This document shows positions 52,758 to 61,336 of a stretch of DNA of 64,000 bases, in pieces. The number at the start of each line of letters is the position of its first letter. Position 1 is the first letter of the stretch. Under the pieces are notes generated by a model. It saw only the letters and a list, made by a program, of their open reading frames with translations. It was not told where the DNA came from and did no database searches. Source of the DNA: Actinomycetota bacterium (GTDB lineage Bacteria > Actinomycetota > Acidimicrobiia > Acidimicrobiales > Iamiaceae); contig JAHBSO010000002.1 of assembly GCA_019639075.1 (NCBI GenBank), forward strand, positions 1-64,000, read 5' to 3'. The translations under genes were made by a program, and so were the position numbers.

Positions 52758-53477
52758 TCAGGCGGGCACGAGGGTGATGAGGTGCTGCGCGTACGGCGTG
52801 GGGTCCTTGATCGAGCGCACCTTCCACGGCGACGCGTCGATGAGCTCGCCGATGTGGGGCCGGCTGTAGAGCGCGACCCGCAGCACGTCGTCGGGCCAGA
52901 AGTCCCGGAACGCCTCACCGGTCGACACGTCGGTCCCGCTGGCCTCGGAGTACCGGTCGATGAGGCCGTGCCCGCCCTCGGTGTGCTCGTCGATGAACGC
53001 GGTGAACACGAGCCGGGTGTCGGGGTGGGCGTGGCGGCCCATCAGGCCGAGCATGATCCCGAAGTCGGTCGGGTCGAGGTGGGTGAAGAGCGAGAACCCG
53101 CAGATCAGGTCGAAGGTCTCGTCGCCCAGCGGCAGGACCGAATCGGCGGTCATCGGCGTGCCCGTCGGGTTGTACCGGCCGTTGAAGAAGTCGACGTGGT
53201 GGTAGCGGAAGCGGGGGTCGGTGTTCTCCGCCGCCAGGTGGGTGATCAGCGGCTCGTAGACGTCGATGCCGGTGTAGCGGCCGATCGGGAGGTCCTCCTC
53301 GATCAGCGCCTGGGAGAACTTCACGCCGCACCCGACGTCGAGCATCGACACGTCGCCCAGATCGGGACGATCCATCTCCTCGGCCAGCACCCCGAGGAGG
53401 GCGATGGCCGACTCCATGGCCGACTCCTCGTCCTTGGTCCGGGAGCGTTGGAGGTGCTTGGGAACGTGCAGGGCCAT
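52758..53477 (-). CDS. Class I SAM-dependent methyltransferase
   Basis: A 239-residue methyltransferase. The SAM-binding motif I is MLDVGCGVKFSQAL at about residue 44, and the following acidic residue lies in YTGIDVYEPL; later blocks are FDLICGFSLFTHLDP. The acceptor substrate is unknown. The start is the ATG giving MALHVPKHLQRSR. It lies upstream of cysS on the same strand and probably shares a transcript. Confidence 0.85.
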   Translation of the reverse strand: MALHVPKHLQRSRTKDEESAMESAIALLGVLAEEMDRPDLGDVSMLDVGCGVKFSQALIEEDLPIGRYTGIDVYEPLITHLAAENTDPRFRYHHVDFFNGRYNPTGTPMTADSVLPLGDETFDLICGFSLFTHLDPTDFGIMLGLMGRHAHPDTRLVFTAFIDEHTEGGHGLIDRYSEASGTDVSTGEAFRDFWPDDVLRVALYSRPHIGELIDASPWKVRSIKDPTPYAQHLITLVPA

Positions 53478-53545
53478 GCGATCGAGCCTTCGCCAGTCGG
53501 GACGGACCCCGCATCGTGGCACGCCCACCCCGCCGATGCCCGCCA

Positions 53546-54907
53546 TCACCCCGGCGGCCGGTAGCGCACCCCGTCGCCCAGCGGTTGGTTGCCGTACCCG
53601 CCCGAGCGGCCGCCGCCCCACACCAGGAGCTCCGACCCCGTCCACCCCGCGGCCGGACCGTCCCTGGCCGTCAGACCGAGGTCGAGGCCGACGATCGCGC
53701 CGGACGCCGGGTCGACCGCGACGGCAACCATCGGATCCGGGTCGCCGCGGGCCACGATCCCCGACCCGAGCGCGAGGTAGAGCTTCCCGTCGCCGGCGAC
53801 GGCCCAGAGGTCCTGCCAGTACCGATCCCCGTCGAGCGTGGCGGTGGCCCAGTCCTCGCCGGCGCCGGCGCCGAGGGCGATGCTCGCCACCACCAGGTCG
53901 AACGGGGCGTCGGGATCGCCGCCGGTGACGACGAGGTACTGCTCGCCGCCGCCGTCGACGACCGACACCGAGGACCCGTCGATGAGCGGCGGACGCGGAA
54001 GCTGGGTCCACTCGCCCGAGTCCACGTCGAGCGCGGCCAGGCTCACGTCCTGGTCCGGCAACGAGGTCTGCACGACGACCGACGTCCCCGTCCACGCCGC
54101 GTGGGTCTCGGCGAGGGCATCCCCACCTGGCGCCTCGACCGTCCGCCAGGTACCGGAGGCCGGATCGAGGACGGCGGCGGCGAGCGGCGCGCCGCCGGAC
54201 CGACCGAACGGGGTCCGTCGAACGCCGCCGACCACCACCATCTCGTTGCCCGTCCACACCGCCGCCGCACCGTTGCGGGCCTCGAGCGGACCCGGGTCGA
54301 GCGTGCGCCACGTGTCGCTCGCCGGGTCGTACGCGGCGGCGTCGGGGCCAGGGCCGCCCCACACCACGAGCTCGGTGCCGGTCCAGACCCCGACGGTCGA
54401 CCGGAAGGAGGACGTCGCCTCCGCGGGCATCGGCGAGTCGGCCATGGGCCGCCACGCGTCGGTCGCCGGGTCGTAGCGGGCACCGTCGGTCCGCGCCGGG
54501 TCGCCGCACACCACCCCTCCGTCGACGCCGGTGCAGACATCGGTCGTCTGGCCCATGCCCCGCCAGACGATGAGCTCGGTGCCGGTCCAGGCCGTGATCG
54601 CGTCCGAGCGGGCGCTGAGCTGCCCACGGTCCATCGGCAGGCTCGTGCCCGGCGCGGGACCCGGCACGGTCGTCGAGGGCGCTGTGGTGGTCGGCGTCGA
54701 GACACCCGTCGTCCGCTGGCGGTCCCCGCCGTCGTCGCCCCCGACCACCGCCACCGCGATCGCGGCGGCGACCACCACCGCGGCCACCCCGAGCCCGGCG
54801 CCGACCCGACGCCGACGACGCGACCCCGTCACCCGCTGCATGGCTTCGGCGCGCACACCGGCGAGGACGTCTTCGGTGGGCCGGAACGGCGCGTCAGGCG
54901 ATGACAT
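53546..54907 (-). CDS. Membrane-anchored Kelch-like protein
   Basis: About 453 residues. A short N-terminal segment (about 30 residues, MSSPDAPFRPTEDVLAGVR) is cytosolic, followed by an Arg-rich stretch, one membrane segment (about 38-58), a Thr/Pro linker and a large extracytoplasmic domain of Kelch-type repeats (YDPATDAWRPM, AWTGTELIVW, YDPASDTWRTL, VWTGNEMVVVGG, LDPASGTWRTV, AAWTGTSVVV). Its start overlaps the end of the sigma-like gene by 14 bases. The layout, short cytosolic N-terminus plus sensor outside, resembles an anti-sigma factor, but no ZAS or RsgI domain is recognised. Confidence 0.82.
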   Translation of the reverse strand: MSSPDAPFRPTEDVLAGVRAEAMQRVTGSRRRRRVGAGLGVAAVVVAAAIAVAVVGGDDGGDRQRTTGVSTPTTTAPSTTVPGPAPGTSLPMDRGQLSARSDAITAWTGTELIVWRGMGQTTDVCTGVDGGVVCGDPARTDGARYDPATDAWRPMADSPMPAEATSSFRSTVGVWTGTELVVWGGPGPDAAAYDPASDTWRTLDPGPLEARNGAAAVWTGNEMVVVGGVRRTPFGRSGGAPLAAAVLDPASGTWRTVEAPGGDALAETHAAWTGTSVVVQTSLPDQDVSLAALDVDSGEWTQLPRPPLIDGSSVSVVDGGGEQYLVVTGGDPDAPFDLVVASIALGAGAGEDWATATLDGDRYWQDLWAVAGDGKLYLALGSGIVARGDPDPMVAVAVDPASGAIVGLDLGLTARDGPAAGWTGSELLVWGGGRSGGYGNQPLGDGVRYRPPG

Positions 54908-55202
54908 GGTCGGCTCCCAGGTCGTCGGGCGAGGAGCGGCGCAGGCGGTCGGGGACCAGATCGGGTCGGCGGCGACGGGCGGCATCGATGGCCACGTTCG
55001 AGGTGACCCGCAGCACCCAGGCGTCGCGGTGCGGCAGGGCCGACACCCGGGTCCAGTCGACGAGCGCCCGGGTGAACACCTCGGCCGCGGCATCCTCGGC
55101 GGCGGTGACCGAACCGAGGATGCGGTGGGCGACGCGACGGGCCTGCGGGTACCGCGCGACGAACCAGTCGTCGAACCCGTCGTCCCCCGCTGGTCCAGCC
55201 AT
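54894..55202 (-). CDS. Sigma-70 region 2-like protein (ECF, lacking region 4)
   Basis: A 102-residue protein matching only region 2 of ECF sigma factors: VARYPQARRVAHRILGSV, DAAAEVFTRALVDW, and WVLRVTSNVAIDAARRRRPD. Usual ECF factors are about 170-200 residues with region 4, which reads the -35 element; here the frame stops about 20 residues after region 2. No region 4-like sequence follows. It overlaps the Kelch membrane protein gene by 14 bases, so the two are co-translated. It is either a degenerate sigma factor or one working with a partner. Confidence 0.7.
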   Translation of the reverse strand: MAGPAGDDGFDDWFVARYPQARRVAHRILGSVTAAEDAAAEVFTRALVDWTRVSALPHRDAWVLRVTSNVAIDAARRRRPDLVPDRLRRSSPDDLGADHVIA

Positions 55203-55279
55203 GCCCGTCCATCGTCCCAGCGCCCGGTTCCGGGTGACAAGGGCGGCGAACGGGTTCGGAGGGGTCGGGGGGCGGCCGT

Positions 55280-55285
55280 TACCTT
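55280..55285 (+). promoter_or_regulatory. Leaderless -10 element of valS
   Basis: TACCTT ends 7 bases before the valS ATG; there is no Shine-Dalgarno sequence, so initiation on a leaderless transcript is likely. Confidence 0.5.
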
Positions 55286-55292
55286 TTCCTCC

Positions 55293-57929
55293 ATGGTCCA
55301 GCCCCGCGTCCCCGACAAGCCCAGCCTCGACGGCCTGGAGGCGCGCTGGGACGCGGTGTGGGAGGAGCGGGGCACCTACCGCTTCGACCGCAGCGCCGAG
55401 CGGGCCGACGTCTTCTCGATCGACACCCCGCCGCCGACCGCGTCCGGGTCCCTGCACGTCGGCCACGTCTTCAGCTACACCCACACCGACACCATCGCCC
55501 GGTACCAGCGCATGGCCGGCAAGGCCGTCTTCTACCCGATGGGGTGGGACGACAACGGCCTGCCCACCGAGCGGCGCGTCGAGAACTACTACGGCGTCCG
55601 CTGCGACCCGAGCGTCCCCTACGTCGAGGGCTACACCGCTCCCGAGCAGCCGGCCAAGCGACGCGAGGACTTCGACGCGATCAGCCGGCGCAACTTCGTC
55701 GAGCTGTGCGAGGAGCTCACCGCCTCGGACGAGAAGGTCTTCGAGGACCTGTTCCGCCTGGTCGGCCTGTCGGTCGACTGGTCGATGCAGTACACCACGG
55801 TCTCGCTGCGCACCCAGCGGATCAGCCAGCGGGCGTTCCTGCGCAACATGGCCCGCGGCGAGGCGTACTCCCAGGAGGCCCCGAGCCTGTGGGACACGAC
55901 CTTCCAGACCGCGGTCGCCCAGGCCGAGCTGGAGGACCGCGAGCGTCCGGGCGCCTACCACGACCTGGCGTTCCACCGGTCCGACGGGCAGGATCCGGTC
56001 ATCATCTCCACCACCCGGCCGGAGCTGCTCGTCTCGTGCGTCGCGCTGGTCGCCCACCCCGACGACGAGCGGTACCAGCCGCTGTTCGGCTCCACGGTCA
56101 CCACCCCGGTCTTCGGCGTCGAGGTCCCGGTTGTCGCTCACACGTTGGCGGATCCGGAGAAGGGCACGGGCGTCGCCATGATCTGCACCTTCGGCGACAC
56201 CACCGACGTCGTCTGGTGGCGCGAGCTGCAGCTCGAGACCCGTCCGGTCATCGGCAAGGACGGCCGCTTCCGCCGCGACACGCCCGAGTGGCTCACCACC
56301 GACGCCGGCCGAACCGCCTACGACCGCATCGCCGGCAAGGCCGCCGGCGGCGCCCAGATCCAGATGGTCGAGCTGCTCACCGAGTCGGGCGACCTGCTGG
56401 GCGAGCCGAAGAAGATCACCCACCCGGTCAAGTTCTTCGAGAAGGGCGACAAGCCGCTCGAGATCGTCACCACCCGCCAGTGGTACATCCGCAACGGTGG
56501 TCGCGACGAGAAGCTGCGGGCCCACCTCGTCGACCGGGGCACCGAGCTGGCCTGGCACCCCGACTACATGCGGCACCGATACGACAGCTGGGTCGAGGGC
56601 CTCAACGGCGACTGGCTGATCTCGCGCCAGCGGTTCTTCGGCGTCCCGATCCCGCTCTGGTACCGCCTCGACGCCGACGGCGCCCCGATCCACGACGACC
56701 CGATCCTGCCCGACGAGTCCACGCTGCCGATCGACCCGCAGAGCCACGTCCCGCCGGGCTTCACCGAGGAGCAGCGGGGCGAGCCCGGCGGCTTCGCCGG
56801 CGACCCCGACATCATGGACACCTGGGCCACCTCCTCGCTCACCCCGCAGATCGCCTGCGGCTGGGAGGAGGACCCGGACCTCTTCGCCCGCACGTTCCCC
56901 ATGGACCTGCGCCCCCAGGGCCACGACATCATCCGCACCTGGCTGTTCTCGACCATGGTCCGCAGCAACTTCGAGTTCGACTCGGCACCGTGGCGCAACG
57001 CCGCCCTCTCGGGATGGATCCTCGACCCGGACCGCAAGAAGATGTCGAAGTCGAAGGGCAACGTCGTCGTCCCGATCGACCTGTTGGAGCAGCACGGCGC
57101 CGACGCCGTCCGCTACTGGGCCGGCAGCGCCCGTCCCGGCACCGACACCGCGTTCGACCCGGGCCAGATGAAGATCGGGCGGCGGCTCGCCATCAAGGTC
57201 CTCAACGCGTCCAAGTTCGCCCTCGGGCTCGGCGAGGCGGCACCGGACCCGTTCGTCGAGGGCGACGGCCCCGTCACCGAGGCGATCGACCGGGCGATGC
57301 TCGCGGAGCTGGCCGACCTGGTCGACGAGGCCACCGCGGCGTTCGAGGGCTTCGACTACGCCCGGGCCCTCCAGCGGACCGAGGCGTTCTTCTGGCAGTT
57401 CTGCGACGACCACCTCGAGCTGGTCAAGGGCCGGGCCTACGGCGACGACCCGAGCGCCGCCTCCGCGCAGGCCGCGCTGCGCACCGCCCTGTCGACCCTG
57501 CTGCGGCTCTTCGCGCCGTTCCTCCCGTACGCCACCGAGGAGGTCTGGTCGTGGTGCGGCGACGACGCCGGTCGCCTGCCCGGGTTCGAGTCCCCGTCGG
57601 TCCACAACGCGCCCTGGCCGACCTCGGCGCCGCTGCGGACCCTCGCCGGACCGGCCGCCGACGATGCCAACGACGTCGAGGAGGCGGTCCTGACCGTCGC
57701 CGCGGAGGTCCTCGGCCGGATCCGCAAGGCCAAGTCGGACGCCAAGGCGTCGATGCGGGCCGAGGTCGCCCTCGTCACCGTCACCGACAACCCGGTCCGC
57801 CTCGCCGCCCTGGAGCTCGCCGCCGGCGACGTCCGCGACGCCGGCAAGGTCGCCGAGCTCGTCCTCGTCGAGGGCCAGCCCGAGGCCGAGATGACCGTCG
57901 AGGTCACCCTCGCCCCCGTTGAAGATTGA
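55293..57929 (+). CDS. valS: Valyl-tRNA synthetase
   Basis: Charges tRNA-Val with valine and edits mischarged threonine. The 878 residues show the HIGH-type GSLHVGHVF, the editing domain, the KMSKS motif KKMSKSKGN and the anticodon-binding C-terminal domain. The N-terminal block GWDDNGLPTERRVENYYGV resembles the actinobacterial form. No Shine-Dalgarno precedes the ATG; a -10 TACCTT ends 7 bases before it. It is divergent from the sigma-like gene. A dispersed repeat follows the stop. Confidence 0.96.
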   Translation: MVQPRVPDKPSLDGLEARWDAVWEERGTYRFDRSAERADVFSIDTPPPTASGSLHVGHVFSYTHTDTIARYQRMAGKAVFYPMGWDDNGLPTERRVENYYGVRCDPSVPYVEGYTAPEQPAKRREDFDAISRRNFVELCEELTASDEKVFEDLFRLVGLSVDWSMQYTTVSLRTQRISQRAFLRNMARGEAYSQEAPSLWDTTFQTAVAQAELEDRERPGAYHDLAFHRSDGQDPVIISTTRPELLVSCVALVAHPDDERYQPLFGSTVTTPVFGVEVPVVAHTLADPEKGTGVAMICTFGDTTDVVWWRELQLETRPVIGKDGRFRRDTPEWLTTDAGRTAYDRIAGKAAGGAQIQMVELLTESGDLLGEPKKITHPVKFFEKGDKPLEIVTTRQWYIRNGGRDEKLRAHLVDRGTELAWHPDYMRHRYDSWVEGLNGDWLISRQRFFGVPIPLWYRLDADGAPIHDDPILPDESTLPIDPQSHVPPGFTEEQRGEPGGFAGDPDIMDTWATSSLTPQIACGWEEDPDLFARTFPMDLRPQGHDIIRTWLFSTMVRSNFEFDSAPWRNAALSGWILDPDRKKMSKSKGNVVVPIDLLEQHGADAVRYWAGSARPGTDTAFDPGQMKIGRRLAIKVLNASKFALGLGEAAPDPFVEGDGPVTEAIDRAMLAELADLVDEATAAFEGFDYARALQRTEAFFWQFCDDHLELVKGRAYGDDPSAASAQAALRTALSTLLRLFAPFLPYATEEVWSWCGDDAGRLPGFESPSVHNAPWPTSAPLRTLAGPAADDANDVEEAVLTVAAEVLGRIRKAKSDAKASMRAEVALVTVTDNPVRLAALELAAGDVRDAGKVAELVLVEGQPEAEMTVEVTLAPVED

Positions 57930-57966
57930 GCACCCCCCGTTCCTCGAGCGTCTCCCCCCCCAAGTT

Positions 57967-57994
57967 CCTTGAGCGAGCGAAGCGAGTCGAAAGG
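57967..57994. repeat. Dispersed intergenic repeat, locus 5
   Basis: CCTTGAGCGAGCGAAGCGAG followed by TCGAAAGG, about 40 bases after the valS stop; a degenerate half copy (CCTCGAGCG) lies near 57942. It contains the only upstream start codon (TTG) of the DUF5522 frame. Confidence 0.75.
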
Positions 57995-58235
57995 TCGAAA
58001 CCCCAAGCGCGAGGACTGGCGCGGGACCCCGCACCCCTCACGCCTCGACCCCACCCGCCCGGACCGCTACGAGATCCTGCGCCGCCACGAGGCCGCGATG
58101 GCGTCGGGCCTGTCGACCTACCGGGACCCGGCCACCGGCTTCACCGTGATGACCGCGCAGTACCTCGCCGACCGCGACCACTGCTGCAACACCGGCTGCC
58201 GCCACTGCCCCTGGGAGGGTGCCGATGACGGTTGA
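57969..58235 (+). CDS. DUF5522 protein
   Basis: A small cytosolic protein with the DUF5522 pattern: HPSRLDPTRPDRYEILRRH, then YRDPATGFTVMTAQYLADRD and the Cys cluster CCNTGCRHCPW at the end. The Cys-rich end suggests metal or Fe-S binding; the function is unknown. The conserved part begins near codon 15. The only start upstream of it is a TTG at 57969 inside a dispersed repeat; the ATG at 58098 would remove the HPSRL block. The end overlaps the next gene's start by 11 bases. Confidence 0.7.
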   Translation: MSERSESKGRNPKREDWRGTPHPSRLDPTRPDRYEILRRHEAAMASGLSTYRDPATGFTVMTAQYLADRDHCCNTGCRHCPWEGADDG

Positions 58236-58815
58236 CGTACGCCGCGCGACCGAGGCCGATCTCGATTCGATCGTCGAGGTGCTGACCTCGTCTCTCATCG
58301 ACCACCCGGCGATCGAGTCGTGGTTCCCGCCGGACGACCGACGGGGTCGGCTCGCCGACTCGTTCCGCATGGAGATCGTGGCCGGGCTCGCGGCCGACGA
58401 CGTGGTCGTCGTGGCCGGGGATCCCGTCGTCGCAGCGGCCCACTTCCAGCGGACAGCGAACGGAACCCTGGACCTCGAGCCGTCGGTCGTGTGGGCCATC
58501 CATGGCGATCGCTCCTTCGACCTCCTTCAGTGGCGGACCACCCTCGATCAGCACCACCCGCCCCACGACTGGCGGCTGGCCGTGGCCGCCACCGCCTCGC
58601 ACGCTCGCCGCCGAGGCGTCGCGACGGAGGTCCTCCGGTTCGGCCTCGCCAGCCTCGACGAGCAGGGCGGGAGCTGCGCGTTCGAGACGGTCCACCCCGA
58701 GGTGCTGCCGGCCTGCGAACGGCAGGGCTTCCGGCCGACGGCCGAGATCGATGCCCCGTTCGGGAGAACCTGGCTCATGTACCGCCCACGCTCGCAGGAC
58801 ACCCCGACGAGCTAG
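58225..58815 (+). CDS. GNAT family N-acetyltransferase
   Basis: A 196-residue acetyl-CoA-dependent transferase. The N-terminal VDVRRATEADLDSIVEVL and the mid-domain acetyl-CoA loop (RRRGVATEVLRFGL near 125) are typical; the C-terminal part reads CERQGFRPTAEI. The acceptor is unknown. The ATG at 58225 has GGGAGG 6 bases upstream; a GTG at 58219 overlaps that site. It overlaps the DUF5522 stop, so the pair is co-translated. Confidence 0.87.
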   Translation: MTVDVRRATEADLDSIVEVLTSSLIDHPAIESWFPPDDRRGRLADSFRMEIVAGLAADDVVVVAGDPVVAAAHFQRTANGTLDLEPSVVWAIHGDRSFDLLQWRTTLDQHHPPHDWRLAVAATASHARRRGVATEVLRFGLASLDEQGGSCAFETVHPEVLPACERQGFRPTAEIDAPFGRTWLMYRPRSQDTPTS

Positions 58816-58832
58816 CGCGTCCGGGCCCCGGG

Positions 58833-60182
58833 TCAGATGCCGAGGTCCCAGCCGTTGAAGATGCCGGAGTCGACGAGGTCGGCCCAGTTGCCGCCCTCGT
58901 CGTCGACGTTCTGCTGCAGGACCGGTGATCCGCGTTCGGCGACGGAGGCGCCCATCGTCGAGGCGGTGGCCATCGTGGCGGCCGACAGGCACGGGTTGTA
59001 GCCCGGGTCCTCCGGCACGGTGATGGTCGGGCGCTTCCGCCGACGCGGGCTGAAGTCCAGCACCGACGCGATGTTGGCCGACGCCGCGTCGCGCGGGGTG
59101 AGCGACGGCAGCCCGAATCGCCACTCGGCCACCTTGAGGATCGCGCTGTGCTCGAACACCGTCTTGGTGATCCGACGGCTCTGCGCGAACGGCGACACGA
59201 GGATCGTCGGGACCCGGAACCCGGCTTGGCCGTGGTCGGGGTCGTCGGTCCCGCCGCCGGGGTTCTCGACCAGGTCGGGGAAGCGGGGCGGCAGGACGGT
59301 GTCGAAGAAGCCGCCCCACTCGTCGTAGGTGAGGATCAGCAGGGTCGACTCCCACTGGGGGCTCTCGACGACGGCCTCGACGACGCGGCCCACGAAGTTC
59401 TGGCCCCGGCGGATGTCGGCGTGGGGGTGGTCGTCGCACTGCGTGGCGTTGAAGAAGCCCGGGTCGACGTAGGTGAACGGCGGCAGCGTGCCGGCCTCGG
59501 CGTCGAGGAAGAACTGGTCGAGCTGTTTGGCCTTGGCGATGTGCTTGCTGCCGAACAGGGCGAGGAACGGGAGGTCCGTGTAGTAGTAGCGCGACGGGAC
59601 CTGCGCCTCGTCCAGCAGGTCCCAGATGCTGCGCATCTCGTTGACCACGGCCGTGTTGCTGATCCGGTCCGTCGCCGCGGTGTGGGTGTAGAAGCGGTTC
59701 GGGTAGGTCGGTCCGAGGATCCCGGCGAACCAGTGGTCGCAGACGGTGAAGTTGTCGACGAGCTGGCGGGTGAGCGGCAGGTCGGCCCGCTCGTAGTAGC
59801 CGAGGGCGTAGTCGTCGTTCTTGCCCAGGCGGAACCCGTCCATGGCGCCGCCGTTGAGCTGGAGGCGACCGCCGGTGTAGCTGTGGCTCGGGTCGTTGAA
59901 CCCGCAGCCGGTCGTATCGGTGAGGTGGTGCGTCGGGTGGGCGACGCCGGCGTCGTCGAGGTACTCGAGCTTGCGCTGGCGACCGGTGGCACCGGGGACC
60001 CAGCCGAGCCAGTGGTCGAACGAGCGGTTCTCCATGCAGACCACGACGATGTTGTCGAGGCCCGACTGGTCCGGTCGCGGCAGCCGGCCCCCCGGCTTCG
60101 GCAGCGGCCACTGCGGCCGGCACGCCGTGGTGCTGAGGACGGTCGCGGCCGCCCCTCCCAGGAACTGTCGACGATTGGCCAT
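58833..60182 (-). CDS. Tat-exported phosphoesterase (phospholipase C/acid phosphatase family)
   Basis: An extracytoplasmic phosphoesterase of 449 residues. The N-terminus NRRQFLGGAAATVLSTTAC is a twin-arginine signal with a lipobox-like Cys. Catalytic motifs of the phosphoesterase family include IVVVCMENRSFDHWLGW (metal-binding Glu-Asn) and LILTYDEWGGFFDTV near residue 300, with PTILVSPFAQ further on. It may hydrolyse phospholipids or phosphomonoesters. GAGG lies 5 bases before the ATG. It converges with the GNAT gene, 17 bases apart. Confidence 0.92.
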   Translation of the reverse strand: MANRRQFLGGAAATVLSTTACRPQWPLPKPGGRLPRPDQSGLDNIVVVCMENRSFDHWLGWVPGATGRQRKLEYLDDAGVAHPTHHLTDTTGCGFNDPSHSYTGGRLQLNGGAMDGFRLGKNDDYALGYYERADLPLTRQLVDNFTVCDHWFAGILGPTYPNRFYTHTAATDRISNTAVVNEMRSIWDLLDEAQVPSRYYYTDLPFLALFGSKHIAKAKQLDQFFLDAEAGTLPPFTYVDPGFFNATQCDDHPHADIRRGQNFVGRVVEAVVESPQWESTLLILTYDEWGGFFDTVLPPRFPDLVENPGGGTDDPDHGQAGFRVPTILVSPFAQSRRITKTVFEHSAILKVAEWRFGLPSLTPRDAASANIASVLDFSPRRRKRPTITVPEDPGYNPCLSAATMATASTMGASVAERGSPVLQQNVDDEGGNWADLVDSGIFNGWDLGI

Positions 60183-60252
60183 CGAAGCCTCCCCCTCCGT
60201 GGATCGATGTTGCGGCCAATCGAACCACAATCCGCCTCCGCCGTCAGTTGGG

Positions 60253-60258
60253 TACCCT
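60253..60258 (+). promoter_or_regulatory. Leaderless -10 element
   Basis: TACCCT ends 6 bases before the ATG at 60265; no Shine-Dalgarno is seen. Confidence 0.45.
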
Positions 60259-60264
60259 CCGCGC

Positions 60265-61206
60265 ATGCACCAGATCCTGTCCGGCACCCCCGTCGAACCG
60301 ATCGACGGCCACATCGACCTGACCTTCGCCGACCGGTCCGGTTGGTTCGAGGACATGGGCGCGATGGTGCTGGCGATGATGCTCGGCGACGCCACCTGCG
60401 GCCCCTTCGTCGTGTTCAGCTACGTGGAGCCGAGCGAGGAGCAGATGCCGCTGTCGTTCGCCCACGCGCACGCGTCGGACAACTGGAGGATCTCGCTGCG
60501 GGGAACCACCAACATGGGTCGCGACACCTACGAGCAGGGCCAGTTCCGCTTCCACGACGGCGGTGTGCCCTACGCGAGCGACAACTTCGCGTGGGGTCCC
60601 GACGGTGGCTACGGGATGATCGTGTTCGCCGACCGCCGCGGGTTCGCCATCCGGCCGGTGAAGGCGGAGATCGCCGAGAAGGTCGGACCGCAGCAGGCCG
60701 CCGCTGGTGCCGCGCTCGGCATCGACGTGCAGGACCCGTGCCCCGGCGCGCCGGCCATCGCCACGACCCTCGGCCCGACCGAGCGGGCCCACCTCGACGG
60801 TGGTTTCGACACCGCCGGGGACTGGACCGCGGTCGCCGACGGGGTCCGCATGGCGGTCGGTCTCGCCGGTGAGCCCGAGTGCGGGCCCGTGCTCGTGCTG
60901 CTCCACGGCGACGCCGGACGCGAGGTGCTGCCGGCCCGGTCCGTCGACACCGAGGTGGTCGTGGTCCCGGTGTCGGGTTCGGCCGACGCCGCGGGCGCGG
61001 TGCTGACGCAGGGCGACGTCCGCGTCGAGGAGGCCGACACCGCGCAGCCGGCGCTGGTGGCCGGGCCCGACGGGGCCGATGTGGTCGTCCTGGTGGCCGA
61101 CCGGCGGGCGCTCCGCACGGCGCTCGACGACGCCACGTTCACCGGTGGGGTCGCCGACGCGATCGCCCGGGCGCTGCCCACGCTCCAGGCCCAGCTGACC
61201 ACCTGA
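60265..61206 (+). CDS. Cytosolic protein of unknown function
   Basis: A 313-residue protein with no signal or membrane segment. I do not recognise it. The first half (about 20-140) has an HxH-type patch (SFAHAHASDNWRISL) and beta-rich sequence that could be cupin-like; the second half repeats a beta/alpha pattern with LLHGDAGREVLP, reminiscent of a second barrel. No catalytic site is assigned. It starts with ATG, 6 bases after a -10 TACCCT, so it is likely leaderless. It lies between two membrane or exported enzymes. Confidence 0.72.
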   Translation: MHQILSGTPVEPIDGHIDLTFADRSGWFEDMGAMVLAMMLGDATCGPFVVFSYVEPSEEQMPLSFAHAHASDNWRISLRGTTNMGRDTYEQGQFRFHDGGVPYASDNFAWGPDGGYGMIVFADRRGFAIRPVKAEIAEKVGPQQAAAGAALGIDVQDPCPGAPAIATTLGPTERAHLDGGFDTAGDWTAVADGVRMAVGLAGEPECGPVLVLLHGDAGREVLPARSVDTEVVVVPVSGSADAAGAVLTQGDVRVEEADTAQPALVAGPDGADVVVLVADRRALRTALDDATFTGGVADAIARALPTLQAQLTT

Positions 61207-61274
61207 CCTGGGTGGATGAGGGTCGCGGCCGGCGGTCGCGGCCTCGTTCGGCGCGCCCCGATGGCCGGAGGAGG

Positions 61275-61302
61275 TTGATGTATATACCCCAGGGGGTATA
61301 GT
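61275..61302 (+). promoter_or_regulatory. Promoter with CsoR/CstR-like operator before the MMPL gene
   Basis: -35 TTGATG (61275-61280), a 16-base spacer and -10 TATAGT (61297-61302) form a strong promoter. Between them lies ATACCCC-AG-GGGGTAT (61284-61299), exact 7-bp arms around a 2-base centre. ACCCC/GGGGT palindromes are typical of copper-sensing CsoR and persulfide-sensing CstR repressors. The start codon is about 30 bases downstream. Confidence 0.65.
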
Positions 61303-61336
61303 GCTCCCGATCCGAAACGCTCCCCTGGAGGCCCCC

